This document shows, one piece after another, positions 1-10,515 of a stretch of 64,000 bases of DNA (its first letter is position 1; each line of letters begins with the position of its first letter). The stretch is from Geomonas sp. Red32. Lineage in GTDB: Bacteria; Desulfobacterota; Desulfuromonadia; Geobacterales; Geobacteraceae. The position numbers and the translations under genes are program-made. The DNA lies in contig NZ_JAKLOY010000003.1 in NCBI RefSeq assembly GCF_023652955.1, forward strand, positions 186,001 through 250,000, in the 5' to 3' direction. Under the pieces are notes generated by a model. It saw only the letters and a list, made by a program, of their open reading frames with translations, was not told the DNA's origin and searched no databases.

Positions 1-1
1 G

Positions 2-1927
<1,926 letters not shown>

Positions 1928-2859
1928 AGCTCGACGCCGGTGGCGGAGAGCACTCGCTCTTTGACCAGACGGGCCAGTTGCACCACTTCCGCCGCGGTGG
2001 CCCCGCCGGTATTGATCAGGTAATTGGCATGCTGGTGGCTGACTGCGGCGCCTCCCACCGCGGTGCTCCTCAGTCCCGCCCGGTCGATCAGCCAGCCGGC
2101 CGGCACCCTCCCGTCCCGGCAGCGCACCTGCTGCTCCTTCTCGAAACGTTCCACCAAAAGCGGGTCGCTCACCACCGGATTCATGAAGAAGGAACCCACG
2201 CTCCGCTCGCACTGGAGGTTACGGGCCGCCCGCTTGGCCAGGGTGGTCTCCACCCGTTCCCCGATCTCGGTCGGCTTCCCGGGAGTCAGTTCCAATAGGG
2301 CAGAGACGACCACGAGGCCACCGCTCTCCTTGAAGCGGCTGTTGCGGTAGCGGAACCCGCAGGACGCCGTCTCCCGCTCCTCGGTTTCGAGGGTAGCGGT
2401 ATTGAGCACCCTGACGCGGCGGCAGAGCTCGCCGATGTTGGCACCGTATGCCCCGGCGTTCCCCCGGACCGCCCCGCCGACCTGTCCCGGAATACCGGCC
2501 AAAGGCTCCAGCCCGGAGAGGCCGTGGGCCGTGCAAGCGCGGACAAGGTCCATCAGTTCGACCCCTGCCTCGACCTCGACCTGCACCCCCTGGAAATCCA
2601 TTCCCGCCAGCGACATTTTCACCACCATCCCCGGAAAGCCGTCGTCGTGCACGAGAACGTTGCTCCCGCCCCCGAGGATGGCGAAGGGGACCCTCTCACG
2701 CTTTGCGAAGAGAAGCGCCTCCCGGAGCCCCTCCACGTCGGTTGCGGTGGCAAAATAGCGCGCCGGGCCGCCGATCTCGAAGGTGGTGTAGGGAGCGAGC
2801 GGGACGTTTTCCTGAATGTCGATCATTGAGTGGTCCTTGCAGTGCGGGAATTGCCGATG

Positions 2860-2888
2860 CTGTTACTACAATGATACCGGATTTGCAA
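2860..2888 (-). promoter_or_regulatory. Possible sigma70 promoter of murB
   Basis: On the minus strand TTGCAA and TAACAG are separated by 17 nt, ending 33 nt before the murB ATG. The -35 is good and the -10 weak, so this is a pattern call only. Confidence 0.4.
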
Positions 2889-2982
2889 GGGGGGAGTCCG
2901 AAAGGTTGCGGGATGGGGAGACGAGCCCTCCCCCGGCCCGCCGCCCATTCAGGCTAGCCGACGGCCGGGGACGGAGGGCCAT

Positions 2983-4674
2983 TTACAGCCTGAAGCGCTG
3001 CACCACCTCTTGCATCCCGCCGGAGAGGGCGGAGAGGCGCGAGGAGGCGGAAGAGATCTCCCGCGAGCTGTTGGCGCTGATCTGGGCGGTATCGGAGATC
3101 TGCTGGATATTGCCGGCGATCTCCCTGGTGGACATGGTCTGCTCTTCGGCGGCGGTGGCGATGCGGCTGATCTGGCCGGTCACGTCGTTGATCTGCTGGA
3201 GGATCTCTTCAAGCGCCTTGCCGGAGCGGGCCGACTCGCCGGTTCCCCGTTCCACCTCGACCACCCCTTCCTCCATCGCCTGGACCGCCTGCCTGGTTTC
3301 CTGCTGAATGCTCTTGATCATCTCCCCGATCTCGCGGGTGGCCTTGGTGGTCCTTTCCGCAAGCGCCCGCACCTCGTCGGCCACCACTGCAAATCCGCGC
3401 CCCTGCTCGCCCGCGCGGGCCGCCTCGATCGCCGCGTTGAGGGCGAGGAGGTTGGTCTGGTCGGCGATGTCCTCGATGGTGGCGACGATCTCCCCGATCT
3501 GGTCGCTGCGGGTCCCGAGGCTCCCCACCAGCCCGGCGGAGTTTCTCACCTTCTGGGCGATGCGGTCCATCCCCTGCACGATCTCCCTCACGATTTCGGA
3601 GCCGTTGCGGGCGGAGCTGCTGGCTTGCTGGGAGCTTTCCGCCGCATGGTGGCAATTGAGCGCGATATCGGAGCTGGTGGCCGACATCCGGGCGCTGGCG
3701 GAGGCGACCGTTTCGGTCTGCTGCATGACGTCCTGGGCACCCTCCGCCGTTCTCCCCGCGGTGTCGTGGAGCGCGGCTGCGGAGGCGGAGACATCCACCG
3801 CGCTCTCCTTGACCTTCTCCATGACGTCCCGCAGTCCCTCCACCATCCGGCGCATCGCTTCGTAGATCCCGGTCTTTCCCTCGTCAAGCCGCACGGTGAG
3901 GTTCCCCGCGGCCACCTCGGCGGCGATCTGCTCCAACTCGGCCGGTTCGGTTCCGATGTGGGAAATGAGCTGGCGCACCACCTTTACCGCTGCCACGCAG
4001 ATCAGCGTCAGGATGACCGCGGTAAGGCCGACGATGAGGAGGATCCCTTTGATGAGCTCGCCGCGGTCTGCCTCCAGCCCCTTGCCTACCATGGCCTGCA
4101 GGTCGTCCACGTAGTTGCCGGTCCCCACCACCCAGTCGAAGGGGGCGAAGTAAAGGGAATAGCTCCGCTTGGGAAGCGCGGTCAAGGTGCCGGGGCGGGG
4201 GAAGCGGTACTCGGTGAAGCCTCCCTCCGGCTTCTTCCCGTTGTTGATGATCTCCTGGATGAAAAGCTTGCCGTCGGAGTCCTTGGCGTTCAGGCGGTTC
4301 TTACCCTCGGCGTCCTTCCCGAGGTAGACCACGTTGGTGCCGTCCGAGGTGTCGGCCCAGAAATACCCGTCCTCGCCGTACTTGAGCCTTCTCAGGAGGT
4401 CGGCACCCTGGCGCTTGGCCTCCTCCAGGGTCGTCTCCCCCTGCTGCTGGCGGTCGCTTATCGCCTGGAGCATGCTCACCGCGGTCTGCACCTCGGCCTT
4501 GATCCGGTTGTCGGAGTCCTGGAAGAGGACCTTCTTGTAGGATTGGGCGGATCGCGTGTAGGTCTGCTGGAACTTCTTGAGCGCCACCGCACCGGTCGGG
4601 GCACCCAGCGCACAGCAGCTGCCGATCACCAGCAACAGGACCTTGGTCTGAAAGCTCAAACGGGAAAGAAGCAT
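2983..4674 (-). CDS. Methyl-accepting chemotaxis protein with single-Cache sensor
   Basis: Inner-membrane chemoreceptor that relays ligand binding to CheA/CheW. From the chosen start: TM helix at about 10-30, a periplasmic single-Cache-2 domain (segments [15 protein letters not shown] and [16 protein letters not shown]), a second TM near 200-225, HAMP, then the coiled-coil signalling domain with the conserved hairpin tip [19 protein letters not shown]. No C-terminal CheR/CheB pentapeptide is seen. An upstream ATG at 4707 would be only a few bases from the transcription start predicted from the sigma28 promoter at 4716-4742. The ATG at 4674 has GGGAGG correctly spaced before it, so it is preferred (563 residues). 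The ligand is unknown; Cache domains of this kind often bind small organic acids. Confidence 0.93.
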   Translation of the reverse strand: MLLSRLSFQTKVLLLVIGSCCALGAPTGAVALKKFQQTYTRSAQSYKKVLFQDSDNRIKAEVQTAVSMLQAISDRQQQGETTLEEAKRQGADLLRRLKYGEDGYFWADTSDGTNVVYLGKDAEGKNRLNAKDSDGKLFIQEIINNGKKPEGGFTEYRFPRPGTLTALPKRSYSLYFAPFDWVVGTGNYVDDLQAMVGKGLEADRGELIKGILLIVGLTAVILTLICVAAVKVVRQLISHIGTEPAELEQIAAEVAAGNLTVRLDEGKTGIYEAMRRMVEGLRDVMEKVKESAVDVSASAAALHDTAGRTAEGAQDVMQQTETVASASARMSATSSDIALNCHHAAESSQQASSSARNGSEIVREIVQGMDRIAQKVRNSAGLVGSLGTRSDQIGEIVATIEDIADQTNLLALNAAIEAARAGEQGRGFAVVADEVRALAERTTKATREIGEMIKSIQQETRQAVQAMEEGVVEVERGTGESARSGKALEEILQQINDVTGQISRIATAAEEQTMSTREIAGNIQQISDTAQISANSSREISSASSRLSALSGGMQEVVQRFRL

Positions 4675-4715
4675 CGTTGCCTCCCGGGAAAAAATTCTAT
4701 CCTTCATTATCTTTC

Positions 4716-4742
4716 GTATCGGCCGGCGCTCATGAAAGTTTA
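4716..4742 (-). promoter_or_regulatory. Sigma28 (FliA)-type promoter of the chemoreceptor gene
   Basis: On the minus strand TAAACTTT, 11 nt, then GCCGATAC closely matches the flagellar/chemotaxis sigma28 consensus TAAAGTTT-N11-GCCGATAA, one mismatch in each half. It lies directly upstream of the MCP gene, the expected target class, and its position argues for the downstream ATG as start. Confidence 0.75.
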
Positions 4743-4800
4743 GCGGTTGCCGGCTATCAGTCTTGATTTTCCCGGGGAGGGGCGAATCCGGGCCGGGAAA

Positions 4801-4917
4801 GGGAAGGTGGGGAAGGTGGGGAAGGTGGGGAAGGTGGGGAAGGTGGGGAAGGTGGGGAAGGTGGGGAAGGTGGGGAACGTGGGGAAGGTGGGGAACGTGG
4901 GGAACGTGGGGAACGTG
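4801..4917. repeat. Thirteen 9-bp tandem repeats, G-rich on + strand
   Basis: Thirteen consecutive 9-bp units without a gap: nine are GGGAAGGTG and four are GGGAACGTG (units 9, 11, 12 and 13). The strand carries a GGGG tract in every unit, so it could form G-quadruplexes. Units are multiples of three, giving spurious open frames (VGK, RWG, FPT repeats). The single-base variant clustered at one end indicates growth by unit duplication. Confidence 0.97.
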
Positions 4918-5189
4918 GGGAAGGGCCGGGGCGGAAAGGCAGGGGTGGCACCCGGTGCCAGCGGGCGGGAGAGGAAATAAAAGTGCTCCGCGCTAAAGTC
5001 CGGAGGAGCGGTGGCGATAAGGATCTCAAGTTGACGGAGCTTTTGGACATGATGCGGATCGCGCAGAAGGCGGATTGCCGCTACCGTAGAGAGCGGTGCG
5101 GCCGGGCGCGAGAACTGCGTTTTCCCGGGCACCTTGTCCCTACCTTCCGGAGACGTGTCCTGACGCGGCCGATACCGCAGGACGAAAAA

Positions 5190-5232
5190 AGGCACCTGTC
5201 GTTTCATTTAACGGCAGGTGCCTGTTTTTTTT
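5190..5232. terminator. Bidirectional rho-independent terminator
   Basis: A 12-bp stem (AGGCACCTGTCG with CGGCAGGTGCCT, one G-T pair) and 10-nt loop, with a run of eight T on the + strand and six A immediately before it (T on the minus strand). It would end transcription of the NamZ-like gene on the minus strand. Confidence 0.85.
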
Positions 5233-5310
5233 CGGCTCGGCTCGGCCCCCCCTGATGGTTGAGCGCCTCTTTCGAAGGGGCCTCCGATCTCCTGCCCCCT
5301 CACGCGAGCG

Positions 5311-6555
5311 TTACTGGTAGAGCAGGTACTTCCGGCGCAGCTCCAGGAACTTCTGGTCTCCCTCCGCCCACTTGGCCACGATGGCGGGGGCCGCCAGGCC
5401 GGCCTCGATGCCGCTCCTCACCTCGGTAGAGCCCGACATGTCGTCGATCCCCCCATGGAAGAAGACTTTGCGGGCCGGTTCCTTCACCGCCCCGTAGAGC
5501 CCCGCCAGCAGCGCGATCCCGCTCTCCACCGGCAGTACGCTGTGGTAGTCGGTAATCACCAGCCTCACCCCGGAAATCTCGCGGTTCTTGTACTTGGGAG
5601 CGCTCGACACTCCCGGCATGCTCACCGGCTTGAAACGGACCGGCTCGAAATGGAGCCCCGGGAGCCCCTCGCCGTTGAGTTTGGTTGCCAGGGCCTGGCC
5701 GTCGATCTCCGGCCACCCCGCCAGCCTGAACGGCTCGGTGCTGCCACGCCCCTCCGATGCACTGGTTCCCTCCAGCAGTCCGGTGCCGGGGTAAAGGAGC
5801 GCCGAATCGAAGCTCGCCAGGTTGGGGCTGGTGGCTATCCAGGGAAGCCCGGTATCCGGCCAGCGCATCGACCGCTCCCATCCCTGGATGCGGACCACCG
5901 ACAGGTCGAGGTTGGCCAGCCCCGGCAGCAATCCCTCTCCCTTGATGAGTAAGGCGAGCTCGCCTACCGTGAGGCCGTGGACCTCGGGTATCGGGTAGAG
6001 CGAGGTGAAGGTGGCCGGGAGCTTGTCGCGGACGAAGCCGGCCACGTAGTTCCCCCCGAGCGGGTTGGGGCGGTCGAGCACCATGAAAGGGACCCCCGCC
6101 TCGGCGGCGGCCTGCATCACGTATCCCATGGTGGAGATGTAGGTGTAGAAGCGGACGCCGACGTCCTGGATATCGAACACCACCAGGTCGAGCCCCTTGA
6201 GGTCCTCCGGGTTCGGCTTTTTGCTCGCGCCGTAGAGGCTTTTGACCGGGACGCCGTGGTAGGTGCCGTTGTCGAGGCGCGCGCCATCCTCGGCCCGTCC
6301 CTCCAGGCCGTGCTCGGGGGTGAAGATCACCGCCGGCATGACACCCTTGCGTCCCATCAGCTCCAGGACGTGTACCCCCTCCACGATGGCGGAATGATTG
6401 GTGACCAGGGCGAAGCGCTTCCCCTTGAGGGGCTGGAAGCCCTCCTCGTACAGGAGCAGGTCGCCGGGCTTGACCGTTTCGGCAGCGGACAGCCCAGGGG
6501 CGGCCATGAGCAGCAGGATGAGCAACAGAGGGATTAACGAGAGGTGACGCAACAC
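5311..6555 (-). CDS. Secreted DUF1343 / NamZ-type exo-beta-N-acetylmuramidase
   Basis: Belongs to the DUF1343 family, whose characterised members (NamZ, GH171) remove terminal N-acetylmuramic acid from peptidoglycan fragments. The family core is clear: FALVTNHSAIV, the FTPEHGLEG segment, FDIQDVGVRFYTYISTM, VLDRPNPLGG, and EGTSASEGRGSTEPF. A GTG start at 6555 is chosen because AAGGCGG sits before it and it leads straight into a signal peptide (a Leu/Ile-rich core ending GLSAAE); the frame stays open to 6732, but the added N-terminus is Ser/Arg-rich and unlike a signal peptide. Predicted mature protein of about 385 residues in the periplasm or outside. It is divergent from the cytochrome gene and ends at a strong terminator. 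The substrate is inferred from family only. Confidence 0.87.
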   Translation of the reverse strand: MLRHLSLIPLLLILLLMAAPGLSAAETVKPGDLLLYEEGFQPLKGKRFALVTNHSAIVEGVHVLELMGRKGVMPAVIFTPEHGLEGRAEDGARLDNGTYHGVPVKSLYGASKKPNPEDLKGLDLVVFDIQDVGVRFYTYISTMGYVMQAAAEAGVPFMVLDRPNPLGGNYVAGFVRDKLPATFTSLYPIPEVHGLTVGELALLIKGEGLLPGLANLDLSVVRIQGWERSMRWPDTGLPWIATSPNLASFDSALLYPGTGLLEGTSASEGRGSTEPFRLAGWPEIDGQALATKLNGEGLPGLHFEPVRFKPVSMPGVSSAPKYKNREISGVRLVITDYHSVLPVESGIALLAGLYGAVKEPARKVFFHGGIDDMSGSTEVRSGIEAGLAAPAIVAKWAEGDQKFLELRRKYLLYQ

Positions 6556-6724
6556 GGGGACCGCCTTGATCGAAGCTGTAATCGAGCAGCACGTTACGCT
6601 TAACGTATCGGATGCGCAACGATTTACTTGAAGGGGATGATAGTTTCTGGTCCTGGATCGGGAACGGGAGGAGGGACTGTCAGAGGCAATCTGTGACACT
6701 GTTTGAAAAAAATCAAGATAAGCC

Positions 6725-6753
6725 TTGTCCAATTATAATTGTTCAAGTAAGAT
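6725..6753 (+). promoter_or_regulatory. Sigma70-type promoter of hexaheme cytochrome cluster
   Basis: TTGTCC and TAAGAT are separated by 17 nt within an AT-rich stretch, about 44 nt before the ATG of the first cytochrome. No c-di-GMP riboswitch motif was seen in the leader. Confidence 0.5.
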
Positions 6754-6796
6754 TGCTGAACTTCTGTCATTGCCTTTCTATGCAAAGGAGGGTGGT

Positions 6797-7591
6797 ATGA
6801 AACGTGTGCTCCTGATCGCCGTGCTCTTGCTCGCGGGTGCCGGTATCGTCTGGGGAGCGGGGACTAAGAGGAAAAAGCCCCTTCCCTATGACTTCGGAAG
6901 CGTCTCCATCAGCAACTACTCCCAGCAGGCGGGGATGGCCCCGGTCCGGTTCGACCACTGGGTACACCGTAAGAATTACACCTGCCGCCTCTGTCACGTC
7001 GACATCGGTTTCGGCATGACCGCCAACTCCACCAAGATCCGCGCCGCCGACAACATGAAGGGATACTTCTGCGGGACCTGCCATAACGGGGTGACCACCT
7101 TCAAAAAGAGCAGGATCTTCGCCTCTTGCGCCACCAGCTACTCCCAGGACGACCTTAAAAGGTGCGGCAGATGCCACCAGGTGGACCGCGACCCTGCCCT
7201 CCAGGAATCCTTCGAGACCTTCGCCGCCACCATGCCGCGTGAGATCCTCGGTAACGGGATCAATTGGAGCAAGGCCGAGGAGACCGGGCTGCTCAAGCCG
7301 ATCGACCGGCTGGAGGGGGTCTCCCTCAAACCGGCGGCCATGAAGGTCCAGGACGATTTCGCCCTCAAGGCGAAGATCGACGGCATGCCGGACATCATCT
7401 TCTCCCATGCCCGGCACACCGTCTGGAACGGCTGTGAGCTCTGCCATCCCGACATCTTCGTCGGCGTCAAGCGGGGGGCCACCAAGTATTCCATGATCGA
7501 GCTTTTCGAAGGGAAGTACTGCGGCGTCTGTCACGACAAGGTCGCCTTCCCGCAGACAGAGTGCAAGCGCTGCCATGCGAAACCGGTCTAG
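6797..7591 (+). CDS. Periplasmic hexaheme c-type cytochrome
   Basis: A 264-residue exported cytochrome with a signal peptide (MKRVLLIAVLLLAGAGIVWGA) and six CXXCH haem motifs: CRLCH, CGTCH, CGRCH, CELCH, CGVCH and CKRCH. Histidines such as in FDHWVHR and FSHARH are probable distal ligands, as in the cytochrome c7/c3-like families of Geobacter. The start is set by AAAGGAGGG eight bases before ATG. It is strongly similar in layout to the cytochrome at 8000-8824 (HWxHR-xYTCRxCH, GxFCGxCHxG, GNGIxW, then three C-terminal haems), so the two are paralogs. They likely shuttle electrons in the periplasm; the partner enzyme is not in the window. Confidence 0.93.
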   Translation: MKRVLLIAVLLLAGAGIVWGAGTKRKKPLPYDFGSVSISNYSQQAGMAPVRFDHWVHRKNYTCRLCHVDIGFGMTANSTKIRAADNMKGYFCGTCHNGVTTFKKSRIFASCATSYSQDDLKRCGRCHQVDRDPALQESFETFAATMPREILGNGINWSKAEETGLLKPIDRLEGVSLKPAAMKVQDDFALKAKIDGMPDIIFSHARHTVWNGCELCHPDIFVGVKRGATKYSMIELFEGKYCGVCHDKVAFPQTECKRCHAKPV

Positions 7592-7949
7592 GGGAAGCTT
7601 CCTCGCGAGAGGATCGCGGTCTAGGGGAACCCTTCTCGCAAGAGGATCGGTCGTGGTGGCGGCGGTCTCGCTGGGGCTGCTCGTCCTGGTAGGCCGCCCG
7701 GCCGAGGTCGGGGCGGAGCCCGCCTGGATGCCGGCCTTCGAGGAGACCTGCAGCAAGACCAGCGTGGGGATGAGCCTGACGGTGCCGGAGTTGACGGCTT
7801 TGCTGGAGAAGTGTACGGAGCTCGAGAAGTCGATTCAGGCCGAAGAGGAAACGGCCCGCAAGGTCTACCTGAAGAGGTTGCAGCTTTGCCGGAACCTTTT
7901 CGCCTATCTCCTCGACTACAAGAAGAACCAGCAGCCGGCCAAAGAGTGA
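7575..7949 (+). CDS. Small exported coiled-coil protein between two cytochromes
   Basis: Not recognised. The 124-residue frame overlaps the upstream cytochrome by 17 nt. It has an Arg-rich N-terminus, a hydrophobic segment (VVVAAVSLGLLVLVG), a possible cleavage site before EPAWMPA, then a helical, charged segment (about 60-115) with three Cys. A second possible start is GTG at 7653, which has GAGG before it; the longer version is kept because it supplies the positive residues a signal peptide needs. Those residues come from a 33-bp tandem duplication. Position suggests a role in assembly or function of the flanking hexahemes, which is inference. Confidence 0.7.
   Translation: MRNRSRGSFLARGSRSRGTLLARGSVVVAAVSLGLLVLVGRPAEVGAEPAWMPAFEETCSKTSVGMSLTVPELTALLEKCTELEKSIQAEEETARKVYLKRLQLCRNLFAYLLDYKKNQQPAKE
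7585..7650. repeat. 33-bp tandem duplication at the cytochrome stop codon
   Basis: Copy 1 (7585-7617) contains the cytochrome stop codon TAG; copy 2 (7618-7650) follows directly with 28 of 33 bases identical. In the next gene's frame it encodes two Arg-Gly-rich 11-residue units. Confidence 0.85.
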
Positions 7950-7999
7950 CATCCACCCCGCAGCGTCGGGGATCGAGCCTGGAGTCCGGAAGGTGGGAC

Positions 8000-8824
8000 A
8001 TGGATAGAGGAGCGGGGAGGGGCGTGAGCAGGATCGCGGGAGGGACGCTGCCTCTCCTTTTTCTGCTGATGCTCCTCGTGCCGGAGGTACATGCGCTGGA
8101 CCGCGAAGAGTTCGGCCGGGTCCTCGCCACCATCCCTCCCAACGGCGCGTACTGGGAGTACGGCAACGTCACCATGCCGCACCGGTCGCGCAAGGCCGGG
8201 AAGGCTCCGGTCATCTTTCCGCACTGGGCGCACCGGCGTTACTACACCTGCCGGGTCTGCCATCTGGAGCTGGGAATCAGCATGCGGCAGTGGGAGACCG
8301 GGATCACCATGCGCCGCAATTGGAAGGGGGAGTTCTGCGGAGCCTGCCATGACGGGACGGTCGCCTTTTCCGTCGCTCCGGGCCCCAAGCAGGAGTGCCA
8401 CCGTTGCCACCTCCCCAACCCGGAACTGCTCAAGGATAAGTTTGACGCCATCAACGGCCTCCCCCCGGCCTCCTTCGGCAACGGCATAGACTGGGCGGCG
8501 GCCTTGAGGGAGGGGGCCATCACCCCGATCAACTCCTTCGACGGAACGCCCCCCGATCTCCACGTCCCCGAAAAGCTCAGCAAGCCGCTCAAGCTCGGTA
8601 CCAACTCCCCCCGCAGCGACGTCCTCTTCTCACACGCCGATCACTTCGCAGAGCTCGACTGCTCGAGCTGCCACCCCGACCTCTTCAACATCAAGCGGAA
8701 ATCCACCGTCTCCTTCACCATGGAAAGCAACATCTATGGAAGCTTCTGCGGCGCCTGCCATATGCAGGTGGCCTTTCCGATGAACGACTGCCGCCGCTGT
8801 CACAAGAAGATGAGTAACCACTAG
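8000..8824 (+). CDS. Periplasmic hexaheme c-type cytochrome (paralog)
   Basis: A 274-residue exported cytochrome with a signal peptide (core LPLLFLLMLLVPEVHA) and six CXXCH motifs: CRVCH, CGACH, CHRCH, CSSCH, CGACH and CRRCH. It shares order, spacing and connecting motifs with the 6797-7591 cytochrome. The start follows GGAAGGTGG at good distance, about 50 nt after the small coiled-coil gene, so the three genes form one operon. The 3' end converges on the M20 peptidase gene across a 51-bp spacer containing an inverted repeat. Probable periplasmic electron carrier; exact partners unknown. Confidence 0.93.
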   Translation: MDRGAGRGVSRIAGGTLPLLFLLMLLVPEVHALDREEFGRVLATIPPNGAYWEYGNVTMPHRSRKAGKAPVIFPHWAHRRYYTCRVCHLELGISMRQWETGITMRRNWKGEFCGACHDGTVAFSVAPGPKQECHRCHLPNPELLKDKFDAINGLPPASFGNGIDWAAALREGAITPINSFDGTPPDLHVPEKLSKPLKLGTNSPRSDVLFSHADHFAELDCSSCHPDLFNIKRKSTVSFTMESNIYGSFCGACHMQVAFPMNDCRRCHKKMSNH

Positions 8825-8887
8825 AACAAGTTCTATGTTCTCTGCAGTGGAATCTATGTGCTGTTGACGTAGAACCTAGAACTTGTT
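8825..8887. terminator. Inverted repeat between convergent genes
   Basis: AACAAGTTCTA (8825-8835) and its exact complement TAGAACTTGTT (8877-8887) flank a 41-nt spacer. The right arm is the last codons and stop of the peptidase gene. It could end both transcripts, but the loop is long and T-runs are absent. Confidence 0.4.
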
Positions 8888-10006
8888 GTTTATGAGCGCG
8901 GCATAGATGCGGGCTGCGGCGAGGACCTCGGCGAAATCGACCTGTTCGCCGGGTGTGTGGCAGATTTCCAGCGCGCCGGGCCCCAGGATGATCGGGCGGC
9001 AGCCGGCGGCGAAGAAGAGGTTCCCATCGGAGTGGGAACGGAAGGCGTCGAACTTGAGGGGGAGACCGAGCCGCCGGTAGATTCCGGAGACGGCGGAGGC
9101 GACCGGATTATCGGTCCCTAGGCGGTAGCCGCGGGAGGCGAAGTTGAAATCGACGCTGAGGTCGAGCCCCGGGATATGGCGCTCCGCCTCGGCTGCCATC
9201 TGGCGGATCGCCTCCTGCACGGATTCCGGGTCGCGGTCGGGGGGAAGGTGGAGATCGATCCACGCCTCGCAGCGGTCGGGTACCACGAACCCCTTGCGGG
9301 AGGAGTGCATCTCGCGGACGGAGTAGACGATCTCGGTCTGTTCCCGCCGGAAGAGCGGATTGCGCCCCAGGTGGAGCAGGACCCTCAGCATGGATTCCAC
9401 CGCGTTGTGCCCCAACTCGGGAAGCGACGAGTGGCTCTTCACCCCCTGGGTCACGAACCCCGCCTCCAGGTAGCCGTAGTGGGCGAAGCAGGCGGCCAGG
9501 CCGGTCGGCTCGCCGATCACCGCCCAGGGGGCCGAGCACTCGTCCAGAAAGCGCATGCTCCCGTCGCCGTTCTCCTCCTCCCCGACCACCAGCAGCAGCC
9601 CCACCGGCGGGCGCTCCGCCTCGGGGAGCACTTCCGCTACGGCGAGCCACGCTTCGATCATGGCCGCGCACCCCCCCTTCATGTCGGCGCTCCCCAGCCC
9701 GTGAATGATCCCCCCCTCCTCGCGGGCCGCCACCTCCTCCAGGTCCCAGGCCGGGACCGAGTCCACATGCCCCACCAGGTACAGCTGCGGCTCTCCCTTC
9801 CCCATGGTGACCCTGAGGTTGTAGCGCTCCTCCTCGACCTCCTGGCGCTCCACGGCGAATCCTGCCCGGGTCAGCAGCTCTTCCAGGTAGAGCTGGATAT
9901 CCTCCTCCTTGCCGGAAGGGGAGTAGATGTCGATCAGCTCCAAAAGTGTCCGCCTGAGCCTTTCGGGATCGACTGCCGCCACGATTTTGTCCAGGTCGCC
10001 GCTCAT
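8876..10006 (-). CDS. M20-family metallopeptidase (ArgE/DapE/ACY1-like)
   Basis: A 376-residue cytoplasmic zinc hydrolase of the deacylase/carboxypeptidase group. Metal and catalytic motifs are in order: GHVDSVP (His and Asp ligands), GSADMKGG (bridging Asp), GEEENGDG (catalytic Glu pair), GEPTG, and the C-terminal FRSHSDGN and ICHTPGEQVD with the final His ligand. A dimerisation domain lies between (about 185-290, starting near FVTQGVKSHSS). The ATG overlaps the GNAT stop codon as ATGA, so the two are translationally coupled. Substrate cannot be told from sequence; an N-acyl amino acid or dipeptide is likely. Confidence 0.88.
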   Translation of the reverse strand: MSGDLDKIVAAVDPERLRRTLLELIDIYSPSGKEEDIQLYLEELLTRAGFAVERQEVEEERYNLRVTMGKGEPQLYLVGHVDSVPAWDLEEVAAREEGGIIHGLGSADMKGGCAAMIEAWLAVAEVLPEAERPPVGLLLVVGEEENGDGSMRFLDECSAPWAVIGEPTGLAACFAHYGYLEAGFVTQGVKSHSSLPELGHNAVESMLRVLLHLGRNPLFRREQTEIVYSVREMHSSRKGFVVPDRCEAWIDLHLPPDRDPESVQEAIRQMAAEAERHIPGLDLSVDFNFASRGYRLGTDNPVASAVSGIYRRLGLPLKFDAFRSHSDGNLFFAAGCRPIILGPGALEICHTPGEQVDFAEVLAAARIYAALINNKF

Positions 10007-10515
10007 GGTTTTTTCCCCGTTTTCTTCTTGTGCCGTCGGGAGAGGTTCAAGGTCATGTAGACGTGCTGCTGGATGTTGTCGAAACCGTGTTTTTCGAAAA
10101 AGCCGATCGCCGCCTCGTTGTCGGCGGAGGTGTCGATGATGATCATCCGGACCCCCTGCTCCTTGAAGCGCCGTTTCAGTTCCTTGAAGAGGCGGGCCCC
10201 CACCTGCATCTTCTGGATGTCGGGGCGCACCGCGAGCCAGACGAGGTAGCCGTACTTCCAGGGGGAATGCTGCTTCTTCACCGTCGTCCCGAGCGCGAAT
10301 CCCACCAGCCGCTCCTCGTGCTCGGCCACCAGGCAAAGTTCGCTGTCGGAGTTGAAGAGGGTGGTGATCTCGTACTCGTCCCACGTCCGGTACAGGTTCT
10401 TGGAGTACTCGGCGGTGAAAAGCTCCTCGCCGATGTGGAACACCTCGGGGAGGTCGTCGATAATCATTTCTCGTATGCGGGGGGATTCTGCGGGGGGGCT
10501 GCCCAATTCGCTCAT
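10003..10515 (-). CDS. GNAT-family N-acetyltransferase
   Basis: A 170-residue acetyl-CoA-dependent acetyltransferase. The GNAT fold is seen as IREMIIDDLPEVFHIGEELF (first strand and helices), LVAEHEERLVGFALG (beta4), YLVWLAVRPDIQKMQVGARLF (acetyl-CoA loop; the usual Q/RxxGxG/A is here QVGA) and DTSADNEAAIGFFEKHGF at the end, resembling RimI. Lys-rich C-terminus. GGAGAA precedes the ATG. It is first in a two-gene operon with the M20 hydrolase, so an acetylation/deacylation pairing is possible but unproven. Confidence 0.85.
   Translation of the reverse strand: MSELGSPPAESPRIREMIIDDLPEVFHIGEELFTAEYSKNLYRTWDEYEITTLFNSDSELCLVAEHEERLVGFALGTTVKKQHSPWKYGYLVWLAVRPDIQKMQVGARLFKELKRRFKEQGVRMIIIDTSADNEAAIGFFEKHGFDNIQQHVYMTLNLSRRHKKKTGKKP

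Larger units (their letters stand above)
4743..5310. other. Gene-free stretch with G-rich repeat, palindrome and terminator
   Basis: No convincing gene is seen. Open frames on both strands here are driven by the 9-bp repeat at 4801-4917 and look like low-complexity translation. Besides that repeat there is an odd-length palindrome TGGCACCCGGTGCCA at about 4946-4960 and the bidirectional terminator at 5190-5232. The remainder shows no recognisable feature. Confidence 0.6.

Noticed and set aside
4801-4917. Tandem repeats considered as a CRISPR array
   Set aside because: The repeats are 9 bp with no spacers, and no cas genes are in the window.
4946-4960. Palindrome TGGCACCCGGTGCCA considered as a sigma54 promoter
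   Set aside because: The -12 element (TTGC) is not at the right spacing and no gene follows in either direction.
4740-5207. 155-codon minus-strand frame with FPT repeats
   Set aside because: More than a quarter is translation of the 9-bp repeat; all three repeat frames are open on both strands, and the rest has no recognisable domain.
5300-6619. 439-codon frame overlapping the NamZ gene on the same strand
   Set aside because: Out-of-frame shadow; the alternative frame has the conserved DUF1343 motifs and a signal peptide.
6556-6796. Search for a c-di-GMP (GEMM) riboswitch before the cytochromes
   Set aside because: Neither the GGGCAAACC-type core nor the second conserved core was found; a plain promoter and short leader suffice.
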